Shown here piece by piece: positions 15,757-23,780 of a stretch of 64,000 nt of DNA. The position numbers were made by a program, and so were the translations under genes. Every line of letters starts with the position of its first letter. The stretch's first letter is position 1. The notes below the pieces were generated by a model, which was not told the DNA's origin, made no database searches, and saw nothing but the letters and a program-made list of their open reading frames with translations. Source of the DNA: Maribellus luteus (GTDB lineage: Bacteria > Bacteroidota > Bacteroidia > Bacteroidales > Prolixibacteraceae); NCBI RefSeq assembly GCF_003576475.1, contig NZ_QWGR01000002.1:124001-188000 (forward strand), given 5' to 3'.

Positions 15757-17019
15757 TTATTTAAAGTCTTTCACGCCACTAAAATCGAGTGTGGCAAAAT
15801 AGTCTTCCAGTGTTTCAGCGCGGCGGATTTCTGTCACTGCTCCGTTTTCGCGCAGCAGAAGTTCGGCCGAACGAAGTTTTCCGTTGTAGTTAAAGCCCAT
15901 CGAATGTCCGTGAGCACCGGCATCGTGGATCACCACAATATCATCGGGATCAATCTCGGGCAACATCCGGTCGATGGCAAATTTGTCATTGTTCTCGCAC
16001 AGTGAGCCGGTAACGTCGTATTTGGTAGTGGCGGGCTCGTTTTCTTTCCCCATTACAGTAATGTGATGATAAGCTCCGTATAGTGCAGGGCGCATCAGGT
16101 TAGCCATGCAGGCGTCGAGTCCGGCGAATGTTTTGTACGTTTTTTTGATGTGGCGCACTTTGGTAACCAGGTATCCGTAAGGTCCGGTAATGGCGCGGCC
16201 CAGTTCAAAGAAGATTTTAAGCGGTGCCAGACCCTTTGCAACAATCATTTCGTCGTACACCTTTTTAATACCTGCGCTTACAAAATCCAGGTCCACCGGT
16301 TTTTCTCCCGGTTTGTAGGGGATGCCTACTCCACCGCCAAGGTTGGCAAACTCAATGCGGACGCCGGTTTTTTCATACACCTCATTAATCAGGTTAAAAA
16401 GAATTTCAGCGGTTTCAACAAAATACGTTGGATCCAGTTCGTTGGAAGCGACCATGGTATGAATACCAAAACGTTCCACTCCCTTTTCTTTCAGCATTCG
16501 GTAGCCTTCGATCATCTGTTCGCGGGTAAAACCATATTTGGCTTCTTCGGGATGTCCGATGATCAGGTTGCCCTGTTTCAGGTTGCCCGGATTATAGCGC
16601 ATGCAAATGGTTTTCGGCAGACCCACATGTTTCTCGAGGTAGTCGATGTGCGAAATATCGTCGAGGTTGATAATGGCTCCCAGTTCTTTGGCAAGTTGAA
16701 ACTCGTATGCCGGCGTATCATTCGAGGTCAGCATAATCTCGTCGCCGCTCATACCCACCTGTTTTGCCAGTTCCAGTTCAGCTACAGAACTGCAATCGAT
16801 TCCAAAACCTTCTTCCCGCAAAATTTTCATGAGGTAAGGATTCGGTGCCGATTTTATCGCGTAATATTCTTTAAAGCCTTCGTTCCATGAAAAAGCTTTG
16901 TTAAAATAGCGTGCGTTTTCCCGCATCGCCTTTTCATCGTAGATATGAAACGGAGTCGGGTGGTTGGCAATGATCGTTTCCAGTTGTTCCTTGCTGAATG
17001 GTAGCTTTTTTGCTGTCAT
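15757..17019 (-). CDS. lysA: Diaminopimelate decarboxylase
   Basis: A 420-residue fold-III PLP decarboxylase, the last step of lysine synthesis (meso-diaminopimelate to L-lysine). The PLP lysine is in EYYAIKSAPNPYL near residue 53. NLGGGVGIPYKPGEKP near 225 is the glycine-rich phosphate loop, FELGRAITGPYGYLVTKV near 273 is the conserved strand, and GSLCENNDKFA near 343 provides the catalytic cysteine of the partner subunit. The CENND wording differs from the more usual CESxD, so a related amino-acid decarboxylase is a remote alternative. It is a single gene with its own promoter and terminator signals. Confidence 0.85.
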   Translation of the reverse strand: MTAKKLPFSKEQLETIIANHPTPFHIYDEKAMRENARYFNKAFSWNEGFKEYYAIKSAPNPYLMKILREEGFGIDCSSVAELELAKQVGMSGDEIMLTSNDTPAYEFQLAKELGAIINLDDISHIDYLEKHVGLPKTICMRYNPGNLKQGNLIIGHPEEAKYGFTREQMIEGYRMLKEKGVERFGIHTMVASNELDPTYFVETAEILFNLINEVYEKTGVRIEFANLGGGVGIPYKPGEKPVDLDFVSAGIKKVYDEMIVAKGLAPLKIFFELGRAITGPYGYLVTKVRHIKKTYKTFAGLDACMANLMRPALYGAYHHITVMGKENEPATTKYDVTGSLCENNDKFAIDRMLPEIDPDDIVVIHDAGAHGHSMGFNYNGKLRSAELLLRENGAVTEIRRAETLEDYFATLDFSGVKDFK

Positions 17020-17044
17020 GTTTTACGTGATTAATAAAGAGAAG

Positions 17045-17052
17045 CAAAAGTA
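17045..17052 (-). promoter_or_regulatory. Promoter -7 element of lysA (TACTTTTG on minus strand)
   Basis: CAAAAGTA on the plus strand, a perfect TAnnTTTG on the minus strand, 25 bp before the lysA ATG. Confidence 0.6.
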
Positions 17053-17244
17053 CATTTTCCTGTTGATTTATGGTAGAATTATTCTAAATAAACAGGAGTG
17101 GAATTAACCGGAAATTTACATAGTCAAGTTCTGAATAGCTCAAGCCTGGAGCTAGTGAGATACAATTATATGGATTTTAAATCTTTGAATATGATTTGGC
17201 AGGAACACTGAATTGGACTTGAATAGGGAAACAATGGTGACTAC

Positions 17245-18372
17245 CTATAAAAGGAAATCAAGAAAGTTGGACTTATTGATCACTTCAAACGTAATCTCGG
17301 GATAATTCTCGTTGAATGCCGTGGGTGTCTTTACCTTTCTTTCACCCCATTTAAATTCGTATGCTTTGATTACCCCATTACTTTCTTCGAGCAAATCGAT
17401 TTCCTGCTTTGTGTAACTCCGCCAAAAGTAATAGCTGGCGAAACAATTGGCATTGTTTTGTTTTTTTATTCGCTCGCTAATCAGAAAACTCTCCCACAAA
17501 GCTCCCGTATCTTTTCTGATTGCCACGGGGCGAAAGTCATTGATAACGGCATTACGAATCCCATTGTCAAAAAAATACCATTTGCTTGACTTTGAAACTT
17601 CTTTGCGCGGATTACGAGCGAAGGCTGGTAACTTATATATCACAAAAGTTTTGGAAAGCAGATCCAGGTATTTTTCAACCGTATTACGGCTCAAACCTAT
17701 CTTTTTGGCCAACTCATCATACGAAACCTCACTTCCTGTCTGGTAGGCTATAAGCCGAAGTAAGTCCCGCATTTTCCCTGAATTTTTAATACCGTCAATC
17801 ATTAAAATGTCCTTCAACAAATAAGAATTTGCTATTTCAAGCAGGTATTGTTGTTTCTTTCCGTAGTCGGGTATTGATTGCAATTCCGGATACATCCCAT
17901 AGACGAGTAGCTCTTCGAGTTTTTGGATAAGTCCTACTCTGGTTTCTGTTTGTGTTAATTCATTTAATGAAAAAGGAAATAATTTGTATTGATAGGATCT
18001 ACCGACCAATGGCTCGCCTGCCTGATTGTACAGATCAAAAGATGAGGACCCCGAAATAATTACTGATAGCTCTTTTAAGTTATCTACGATTAATTTGATA
18101 ATACGTCCAATATCTTTAATGTTTTGTGCTTCATCGATCACCAAAATCTCAGTGCCTTGGAATAATTGTCTGTAGTGGTTAACTGTGCGTGTTGAAAGCA
18201 TTTCTTCGGTGCTAAAATCTTCTCCATTCAGAAATGCAGTTTTTTTGTTCAATTGTTTTATCAGGCTTTCAAGTAAGATCGTTTTTCCTACCCTTCTGGC
18301 GCCAAACAGTAAAACAGCTTTTCCCGGTTGCGTGTCTGTTTGTAAAAGATCTTGCAGGTCACGTTTTATCAT
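17245..18372 (-). CDS. AAA ATPase with DUF4143 domain
   Basis: A 375-residue ATPase of the AAA_14/DUF4143 type. Walker A is GARRVGKT near residue 24, Walker B is ILVIDEAQ near 76, sensor-like ISGSSSFDLYNQ near 108. A winged-helix-like segment follows (YDELAKKIGLSRNTVEKYLDLL near 218), then the C-terminal DUF4143 region, which has a PD-(D/E)xK-like pattern (KQEIDLLEE...KAYEFKWG near 320-345). Members are common, mobile and of unknown role; some are proposed to be toxin-like or DNA-related. The gene is AT-richer than its neighbours, sits alone between lysA and an FAD enzyme, and has three phased palindromic repeats just upstream. It looks like an accessory insertion (inference). Confidence 0.85.
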   Translation of the reverse strand: MIKRDLQDLLQTDTQPGKAVLLFGARRVGKTILLESLIKQLNKKTAFLNGEDFSTEEMLSTRTVNHYRQLFQGTEILVIDEAQNIKDIGRIIKLIVDNLKELSVIISGSSSFDLYNQAGEPLVGRSYQYKLFPFSLNELTQTETRVGLIQKLEELLVYGMYPELQSIPDYGKKQQYLLEIANSYLLKDILMIDGIKNSGKMRDLLRLIAYQTGSEVSYDELAKKIGLSRNTVEKYLDLLSKTFVIYKLPAFARNPRKEVSKSSKWYFFDNGIRNAVINDFRPVAIRKDTGALWESFLISERIKKQNNANCFASYYFWRSYTKQEIDLLEESNGVIKAYEFKWGERKVKTPTAFNENYPEITFEVINKSNFLDFLL

Positions 18373-18410
18373 GCTTCTTATTTCTTATAATGGAGAAATA
18401 TTTCTTTCAA

Positions 18411-18501
18411 TTGAAGAATTTCAATCAAAATTAATTAATGTACTGAAGAATTTCAACACATTTTCAGAAATAAATTGAAGAATTTTGAGTCAAAGCTTTG
18501 A
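18411..18501. repeat. Three palindromic repeats at 32-bp period upstream of the ATPase gene
   Basis: TTGAAGAATTTCAA (18411-18424), CTGAAGAATTTCAA (18443-18456) and TTGAAGAATTTTGA (18475-18488) start exactly 32 bp apart. The consensus is itself an inverted repeat (TTGAA-4 nt-TTCAA). A perfect 12-bp palindrome, TCAAAGCTTTGA, follows at 18490-18501. They lie 39-129 bp before the minus-strand ATPase ATG. The spacing of three helical turns would put bound dimers on one face of the DNA, so an operator array is the simplest reading. Confidence 0.75.
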
Positions 18502-18559
18502 TTGAGATTGCCATTCGAAGCTATGGGGTGTGCGAGTACAAATTGAAAGGTTTGGATTT

Positions 18560-20092
18560 TTAGTCTTCCACCAAACTCATCGCCGCACGGATTCCGTCGG
18601 CCGCACTGGAAACGATTCCGCCGGCATAACCGCTTCCTTCACCAATAACATAGAGGTTTTCGAAGCCTTCACAAAGCCCGTTTTTTTCGCGAATCACCTG
18701 GATGGGAGAAGATGTTTTGCTTTCAAAACCCAGTAGGTTTCCGTGTTCGAAACCGCGCATTTTTCGGATAAAGTCCTGCAAACCTGCCTGCATTGATTGA
18801 ACTACGGGCGCGGGGAGCAGGCTCCAAAGCGGCGCCTGGATCAGCCCGAGCGGGTAACTGCTTTCGAGCGGTGCGGATTTAGTTTTCTGATTGAGAAAGG
18901 CACTGATGCTGCATGCCGGAGCGGAGTAACTTCCTGCAAAATTGTAAAAAAGTTCTTCGAGTTTCTGAAGCTGGTCGAGGGCTTCGACAGGTGAAACCGT
19001 TTTTCCTGCCAGTTCATCGGGGTGAATACCTGCCACACAGGCTGCGTTGGCAAACATACCGTTGCGTTTGTAGTAGCTCATCCCGTTTACAATATTGGTA
19101 TGTTCGTAAGCAGCTGCCGGGACTACGGTTCCTCCCGGGCACATGCAAAATGAAAATACCTGGTGCGTGCCATCAGCCGGCGAGGTAAGCCGGTACTCGG
19201 CGGCTTTTACTCCGGGCAATACGGGTTTTCCCCATTGTGCAATATTGATGGTTTCCTGTTTGTGCTCCATTCGGCTGCCCACCGCAAAATTCTTGGTGCG
19301 GAAAGGAACACCACGCCGAATCAGCATTTTATAGGTTTCGTAAGCTGAGTGTCCCGGTGCAATAAAAACGGCATCGGCTTCCAGGTTTCCGGCAGTGGTG
19401 ACAACCTCGCTTACTTTCCCGTTGATAATTTTCAGGTCTTCCAGCTGTGTCTCGAAAAGCATGCGGCCCCCCAGTTCTTCGAATTCGTGCCGCAGGTTTT
19501 GGACAATCTTTCGCAGGTTGTCGGTACCCAGGTGCGGATGTGTCATGTACATGATCTCGGCAGGTGCCCCGGCTTTTACATAGCTCGAAAGAATAAAATG
19601 TTTCTCTTTGGAGATGTGTTTCGAGCGTGAAGTCAGCTTTCCGTCCGAGAAAGTACCGGCGCCACCTTCGCCAAAAGCATAGTTGTTTTGAGTATTAAAA
19701 ACTCCGCTGCGTTCGAAATGCGAAATGGCTTGCCCCCGTTTTTGAACATCGGAGCCGCGTTCGATCAGCGTAACATTAAAACCGGCTTTTTGCAAAACAA
19801 AGGCATTAAAAAAGCCGGCCGGGCCACTGCCAACCACTACAATTTTCCTGTTTCTTTTTTTGAACGGAATCTGTAACTCATCCTGCTCAGGAGACTCATC
19901 TCCTTTTATTTTTGATGAGCTAACCAACACTTTTACCAGCCAGAAAATACTTTTTTTATTCCGCGCATCCAGGCTTTTGCTTTCGGTATAAAAAGAGAAA
20001 TCCCGGATATTCAACTGCTTGGCAATACGCTCTTTTAGCTGTTCTTCGGTGTAGTTGGTAGGTAATTTTAAACTGATCGCCTTTGTTCCCAT
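18560..20092 (-). CDS. FAD-dependent oxidoreductase (COG2509-like)
   Basis: A 510-residue flavoprotein of the uncharacterised FAD-dependent dehydrogenase group. An N-terminal domain of about 95 residues (ISLKLPTNYTEEQLKERIAKQL...RDFSFYTESKSLDARNK) precedes the dinucleotide-binding motif VVVGSGPAGFFNAFVLQKAG near residue 86. Further signatures are ERGSDVQKRG, AFGEGGAGTFSDGKLTSR near 140 and the C-terminal FAD contact NLYVIGEGSGYAGGIVSSAADG near 480. The substrate is unknown. It is transcribed alone from a promoter facing away from the ABC export operon. Confidence 0.88.
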   Translation of the reverse strand: MGTKAISLKLPTNYTEEQLKERIAKQLNIRDFSFYTESKSLDARNKKSIFWLVKVLVSSSKIKGDESPEQDELQIPFKKRNRKIVVVGSGPAGFFNAFVLQKAGFNVTLIERGSDVQKRGQAISHFERSGVFNTQNNYAFGEGGAGTFSDGKLTSRSKHISKEKHFILSSYVKAGAPAEIMYMTHPHLGTDNLRKIVQNLRHEFEELGGRMLFETQLEDLKIINGKVSEVVTTAGNLEADAVFIAPGHSAYETYKMLIRRGVPFRTKNFAVGSRMEHKQETINIAQWGKPVLPGVKAAEYRLTSPADGTHQVFSFCMCPGGTVVPAAAYEHTNIVNGMSYYKRNGMFANAACVAGIHPDELAGKTVSPVEALDQLQKLEELFYNFAGSYSAPACSISAFLNQKTKSAPLESSYPLGLIQAPLWSLLPAPVVQSMQAGLQDFIRKMRGFEHGNLLGFESKTSSPIQVIREKNGLCEGFENLYVIGEGSGYAGGIVSSAADGIRAAMSLVED

Positions 20093-20109
20093 GCTGTATA
20101 ATTTCGATT

Positions 20110-20117
20110 CAAAAGTA
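20110..20117 (-). promoter_or_regulatory. Promoter -7 element of the FAD oxidoreductase (TACTTTTG on minus strand)
   Basis: CAAAAGTA on the plus strand, 17 bp before the minus-strand ATG at 20092. Confidence 0.55.
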
Positions 20118-20348
20118 GGTATTCGCTGTGTTATTTGGAAGAACCCGGGAGCTTCCTGTAAAATTTAATGTAACTGAACCGGTTTTCGCGCGTCTGTATT
20201 TATGTGATGAGCAACAGCGGAATTACCGAAAGCGGAAAACAATGATTCATTCACCGGAGATAAAGCTTCGTTCGTCGAATAAATAACAGTGATTTCACGG
20301 GTTTTCATCACATTTATTTCAGAAAACAAAAAACAAGCAATTCAAGCC

Positions 20349-21074
20349 ATGATTAGTCTTAAAAATGTACACAAATCTTACGTTACCGGCAGCAACTCGC
20401 TTCACGTGCTGAAAGGTATCGACCTGGAGATTGAAACAGGCGAATTTGTTTCGATCATGGGCTCCTCGGGTTCGGGAAAATCAACCCTTTTAAACATTCT
20501 CGGAATTCTGGACAACTACGACGAAGGTGCCTATTATCTGAACGGCTCGCTGGTGAAAGACATGTCGGAGAAAAAAGCTGCCAAACTGCGTAACGAGATG
20601 GTGGGCTTTGTATTCCAGTCGTTCAATCTTATCTCCTTTAAAAATGCGATGGAAAATGTGGCACTTCCGCTTTACTATCAGGGAGTGAACCGCAAAAAAC
20701 GCAATAAAATTGCTCTGGAATACCTCGATAAAGTAGGACTGCTGGATTGGGCCGATCATTTGCCCAACGAGATGTCGGGAGGCCAGAAACAGCGCGTTGC
20801 AATAGCCCGCTCGCTGATTTCGCAGCCCAAAATCATTTTTGCGGACGAACCAACCGGAGCGCTCGATACTACTACTTCGTACGAAGTAATGGAGATACTG
20901 AAGGAGATCAATGCCGGCGGGATTACCGTGATTCTGGTGACACACGAGCATGATATTGCCGCGATGACGCAAAAAATCGTTCGTCTGAAAGACGGCCGCA
21001 TCGATCAGATCATCAAAAACGGCGATCTGAAACACTTTCAACATCAATACGCCAAAGAGCTGGAAACCGCATAA
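20349..21074 (+). CDS. ABC transporter ATP-binding protein (MacB/LolD type)
   Basis: A 241-residue ATPase. I use ATG 20349 (MISLKNVHKSYVTGS); an in-frame start at 20289 would add 20 residues that lie in a divergent promoter region. Walker A is GSSGSGKSTLLNILG near residue 38, the Q-loop VGFVFQSFNLIS near 87, the ABC signature LPNEMSGGQKQRVAIARSL near 137, Walker B IIFADEPTGALD near 163 and the H-loop THEHD near 200. It heads a five-gene operon with two MacB-type permeases, a membrane-fusion protein and a TolC-like protein, and so powers an envelope-spanning efflux or export pump. Confidence 0.95.
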   Translation: MISLKNVHKSYVTGSNSLHVLKGIDLEIETGEFVSIMGSSGSGKSTLLNILGILDNYDEGAYYLNGSLVKDMSEKKAAKLRNEMVGFVFQSFNLISFKNAMENVALPLYYQGVNRKKRNKIALEYLDKVGLLDWADHLPNEMSGGQKQRVAIARSLISQPKIIFADEPTGALDTTTSYEVMEILKEINAGGITVILVTHEHDIAAMTQKIVRLKDGRIDQIIKNGDLKHFQHQYAKELETA

Positions 21075-21084
21075 GGAGTATCCA

Positions 21085-21149
21085 GTCGCAGTCTCAGTTT
21101 TCAGTTGGTTTCACTGAACTTTGAATTCTGAACTCTAAACTTTAAACTA
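21085..21149 (+). repeat. Short tandem repeats, including five 7-bp units (TGAACTT type)
   Basis: Between the ATPase and first permease genes, 21115-21149 reads as five consecutive heptamers: TGAACTT, TGAATTC, TGAACTC, TAAACTT, TAAACTA. The preceding bases (21085-21107) repeat AGTCGC/AGTCTC/AGTTTTC/AGTTGG. The heptamers end 7 bp before the permease ATG. A similar tract precedes the second permease. Confidence 0.7.
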
Positions 21150-21156
21150 TTCTATC

Positions 21157-22419
21157 ATGTTCGATATCGATAAATGGCAGGAAATCTTTGCCACCATCAA
21201 AAAGAATAAAATGCGGACTTTCCTTACGGGCTTTAGTGTTGCCTGGGGGATTTTCATGCTCATGATTTTACTTGGGTCGGGCAATGGCCTGAGCAACGGG
21301 GTTTCCGAAAACTTTATGCGCGATGCCGTAAACGCCATGTGGTTGTGGAGCGGTCGTACCAGTATTCCCTATCAGGGTTTAAAAGAGGGCCGCGACATAC
21401 GCTTTACCAATGCCGATTACGATGTGCTAAAGGACCTGGAAGGGATTGAATATACTTCGGGGCGCTATTACATTCGTGAAAATAAATTTTCGTACGGAAA
21501 CGAATACGGCGAATACACGGCGATTACCTGTCATCCCGATCTACAGGACGTGGAAAACATTGAAATAGTAGATGGCCGGTTTATCAACCAGGTCGACATC
21601 AATCAAACACGAAAATCGGTGGTGCTGGGAAAGGATATCTACGATGCTTTGTTTAAAGATAAAAATGCGATTGGGGAATATGTGCGAGTTAACAACATTC
21701 CTTTTAAGGTAGTGGGAATATGCCGGGAAGGTGGCGGTACTCGTCACCGGAATGCGTACATTCCTGTAAGCACCGGGCAAAAGGTATTTAACGGCTCCAA
21801 CCGCTTGCACAATTTTGCACTCACCATTAACGCGACCACCCTGGAAGAGAGCCAGGCCATTGAGCAGCGGGTGCGCGAAACGATGGCCCGCAAACACCGG
21901 TTCGATGCTTCGGATGAGTCGGCCATGGGATCGTACAACAAGCTGGAAGACGTAATTCAGACCATGAAAATATTCCAGGCCATCAAAATTTTTATCTGGA
22001 TTATCGGTACAGGAACCTTGATTGCCGGCGTGGTGGGTGTTAGCAACATTATGCTGATTGTGGTAAAGGAACGCACCAAGGAAATTGGCATCCGCAAAGC
22101 GATTGGCGCAAGCCCTTCGTCTGTGATCGGGTTGGTTTTGCTCGAATCGATATTGATCACAACGGTTGCCGGGTACATCGGTTTGGTGATGGGAACGGGA
22201 CTGATGGAGCTGATCAATCTGGTGGTTGAAAAGCAGTACGAAGTTTCGGCAGCTACCAACGGCGGAAACGGAGAAACCATATTCCGAAATCCTACGGTTG
22301 ACCTTGGGGTTGCAATGACCGCAACTTTACTGTTGGTGGTTGCAGGAACCATTGCGGGGTACATTCCCGCCAAGCGCGCCGCACGCATTAAACCGATTGA
22401 AGCTTTGCGTGATGAATAA
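21157..22419 (+). CDS. ABC transporter permease 1 (MacB/FtsX family)
   Basis: A 420-residue permease with the MacB layout. The first membrane helix is at about residues 20-42 (FLTGFSVAWGIFMLMILLGSGNG), a periplasmic MacB_PCD domain spans about 43-270 and three C-terminal helices of the FtsX domain lie at about 275-300 (FIWIIGTGTLIAGVVGVSNIM), 330-355 and 385-405. VVKERTKEIGIRKAIGASPSSV and PAKRAARIKPIEALRDE are typical of the family. It pairs with the upstream ATPase. The next gene is a paralogue, presumably the other half of a heterodimeric permease. Confidence 0.94.
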   Translation: MFDIDKWQEIFATIKKNKMRTFLTGFSVAWGIFMLMILLGSGNGLSNGVSENFMRDAVNAMWLWSGRTSIPYQGLKEGRDIRFTNADYDVLKDLEGIEYTSGRYYIRENKFSYGNEYGEYTAITCHPDLQDVENIEIVDGRFINQVDINQTRKSVVLGKDIYDALFKDKNAIGEYVRVNNIPFKVVGICREGGGTRHRNAYIPVSTGQKVFNGSNRLHNFALTINATTLEESQAIEQRVRETMARKHRFDASDESAMGSYNKLEDVIQTMKIFQAIKIFIWIIGTGTLIAGVVGVSNIMLIVVKERTKEIGIRKAIGASPSSVIGLVLLESILITTVAGYIGLVMGTGLMELINLVVEKQYEVSAATNGGNGETIFRNPTVDLGVAMTATLLLVVAGTIAGYIPAKRAARIKPIEALRDE

Positions 22420-22430
22420 AAGAGACTCTC

Positions 22431-22458
22431 TGAACTTTGAACTTTAAACACTGAACTA
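22431..22458 (+). repeat. Four 7-bp tandem units before the second permease
   Basis: TGAACTT, TGAACTT, TAAACAC and TGAACTA run without gaps from 22431 to 22458, two bases before the permease ATG at 22461. They are the same heptamer family as the tract at 21115-21149. Confidence 0.7.
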
Positions 22459-22460
22459 AA

Positions 22461-23732
22461 ATGTTTGATTTAGATCTTTGGAAAGAAATACTGAGCGCCC
22501 TGAAAAAGAACCGGATGCGAAGCTTTATGACTGCTTTCGGGGTATTTTGGGGAATATTCATGCTCATCATCATGTCGGGAGCCGGGAAAGCTTTGGAGAA
22601 TGGAGTGATGGATGGCATCCGGGCATTTGCCTCCAATTCTGCCTTTTTCTGGACCGAGCGTACCAGCAAACCCTACAAAGGATTTCAGCGTGGAAGGCAA
22701 TGGAATTACACCAATACCGACATTGAATACATAAAAGCAAATGTAAAGGATATTGAATACCTGTCACCGCGTTTGTTTGGCCCAAGAGGCTATGAAGGCG
22801 ACAATACCATCAGAGGCAAGCAAACAGGTTCGTTCAATATTTACGGCGACTATCCTGATTTTTTCAAAATTGATCCGTGGACGCCACTAAAAGGGCGCCT
22901 TATCAATGAGATCGATATTTTACAAAGTCGCAAAGTGGTGAATATTGGTGAACGTGTGGTGGAAGTAATGTTTGAAAAGGACGAAGATCCGATCGGTCAG
23001 TATTTGAAAATCAACGGAGTTTATTTCCAGGTAGTAGGAGTGATAAAGGGTGAAACACGCGTAAATATTGGAGGAGGTAGAAAAAACGAAACCATTATCA
23101 TGCCTTTTACCACGATGCAAAAGACCTACAATTTCGGCGACGATGTTCACTTCTTTTCGGTAACCTCGGCACCGGGAGTTCCGGTGAGCAGGGTAGAAGC
23201 CCGCTTAAAGGAGCTTCTGAAAAGCAGGCATAAAATTGCCCCCGACGATATGCAGGCAGTGGGTTCTTTCAACATCGAAGTGGAGTGGAAAAAATACATG
23301 GGCCTTTTTACCGGTATCCAGATTTTAACCTGGATCGTGGGAATCGGAACCCTGATGGCCGGGGTGATCGGTGTCAGCAACATTATGCTGGTGATCATAA
23401 AGGAACGTACGCAGGAAATAGGAATTCAACGGGCTATCGGGGCAACTCCGGGCAAAGTGATAATGCACATTGTGGCCGAGAGTGTGTTTCTGACAGTAAT
23501 GGCCGGTTACATCGGGCTGGCACTGGGTGTTGGTTTGCTCGAATTGCTGAACATTGCACTGGAAGCTGCCAGTTCGGATGCAGATTCGATTTTCTTCCGT
23601 TCGCCCGAAGTGAGTTTCCAAATGGCAGTAGGAGCCTTGTCGGTACTGGTGGTTTCCGGAATACTGGCAGGATTAATACCCGCCAAAAGAGCCGTTAGTA
23701 TCAAACCGATCGATGCATTAAGAGACGAATAA
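22461..23732 (+). CDS. ABC transporter permease 2 (MacB/FtsX family)
   Basis: A 423-residue paralogue of the preceding gene; both begin MFD(I/L)D.W.EI....KKN.MR(T/S)F.T.F.V.WGIFML, which points to a tandem duplication. Membrane helix 1 lies at about residues 18-40, then a periplasmic domain (about 45-270), then the FtsX helices (ILTWIVGIGTLMAGVIGVSNIM near 280, VFLTVMAGYIGLALGVGLLELL near 345, LVVSGILAGLIPAKRAV near 400). The cytoplasmic coupling segment IIKERTQEIGIQRAIGATPG is conserved. It is part of the five-gene export operon; the two permeases probably form a heterodimer. Confidence 0.94.
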   Translation: MFDLDLWKEILSALKKNRMRSFMTAFGVFWGIFMLIIMSGAGKALENGVMDGIRAFASNSAFFWTERTSKPYKGFQRGRQWNYTNTDIEYIKANVKDIEYLSPRLFGPRGYEGDNTIRGKQTGSFNIYGDYPDFFKIDPWTPLKGRLINEIDILQSRKVVNIGERVVEVMFEKDEDPIGQYLKINGVYFQVVGVIKGETRVNIGGGRKNETIIMPFTTMQKTYNFGDDVHFFSVTSAPGVPVSRVEARLKELLKSRHKIAPDDMQAVGSFNIEVEWKKYMGLFTGIQILTWIVGIGTLMAGVIGVSNIMLVIIKERTQEIGIQRAIGATPGKVIMHIVAESVFLTVMAGYIGLALGVGLLELLNIALEAASSDADSIFFRSPEVSFQMAVGALSVLVVSGILAGLIPAKRAVSIKPIDALRDE

Positions 23733-23780
23733 AAAAAATCAACGATAAACGAATTACAGAAAACAAAAAACAAGAGCAAC

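Noticed and set aside
18411-18488. CRISPR array reading of the three 14-bp repeats
   Set aside because: Repeats are only 14 bp with 18-bp spacers and are palindromic operator-like; no cas genes are near.
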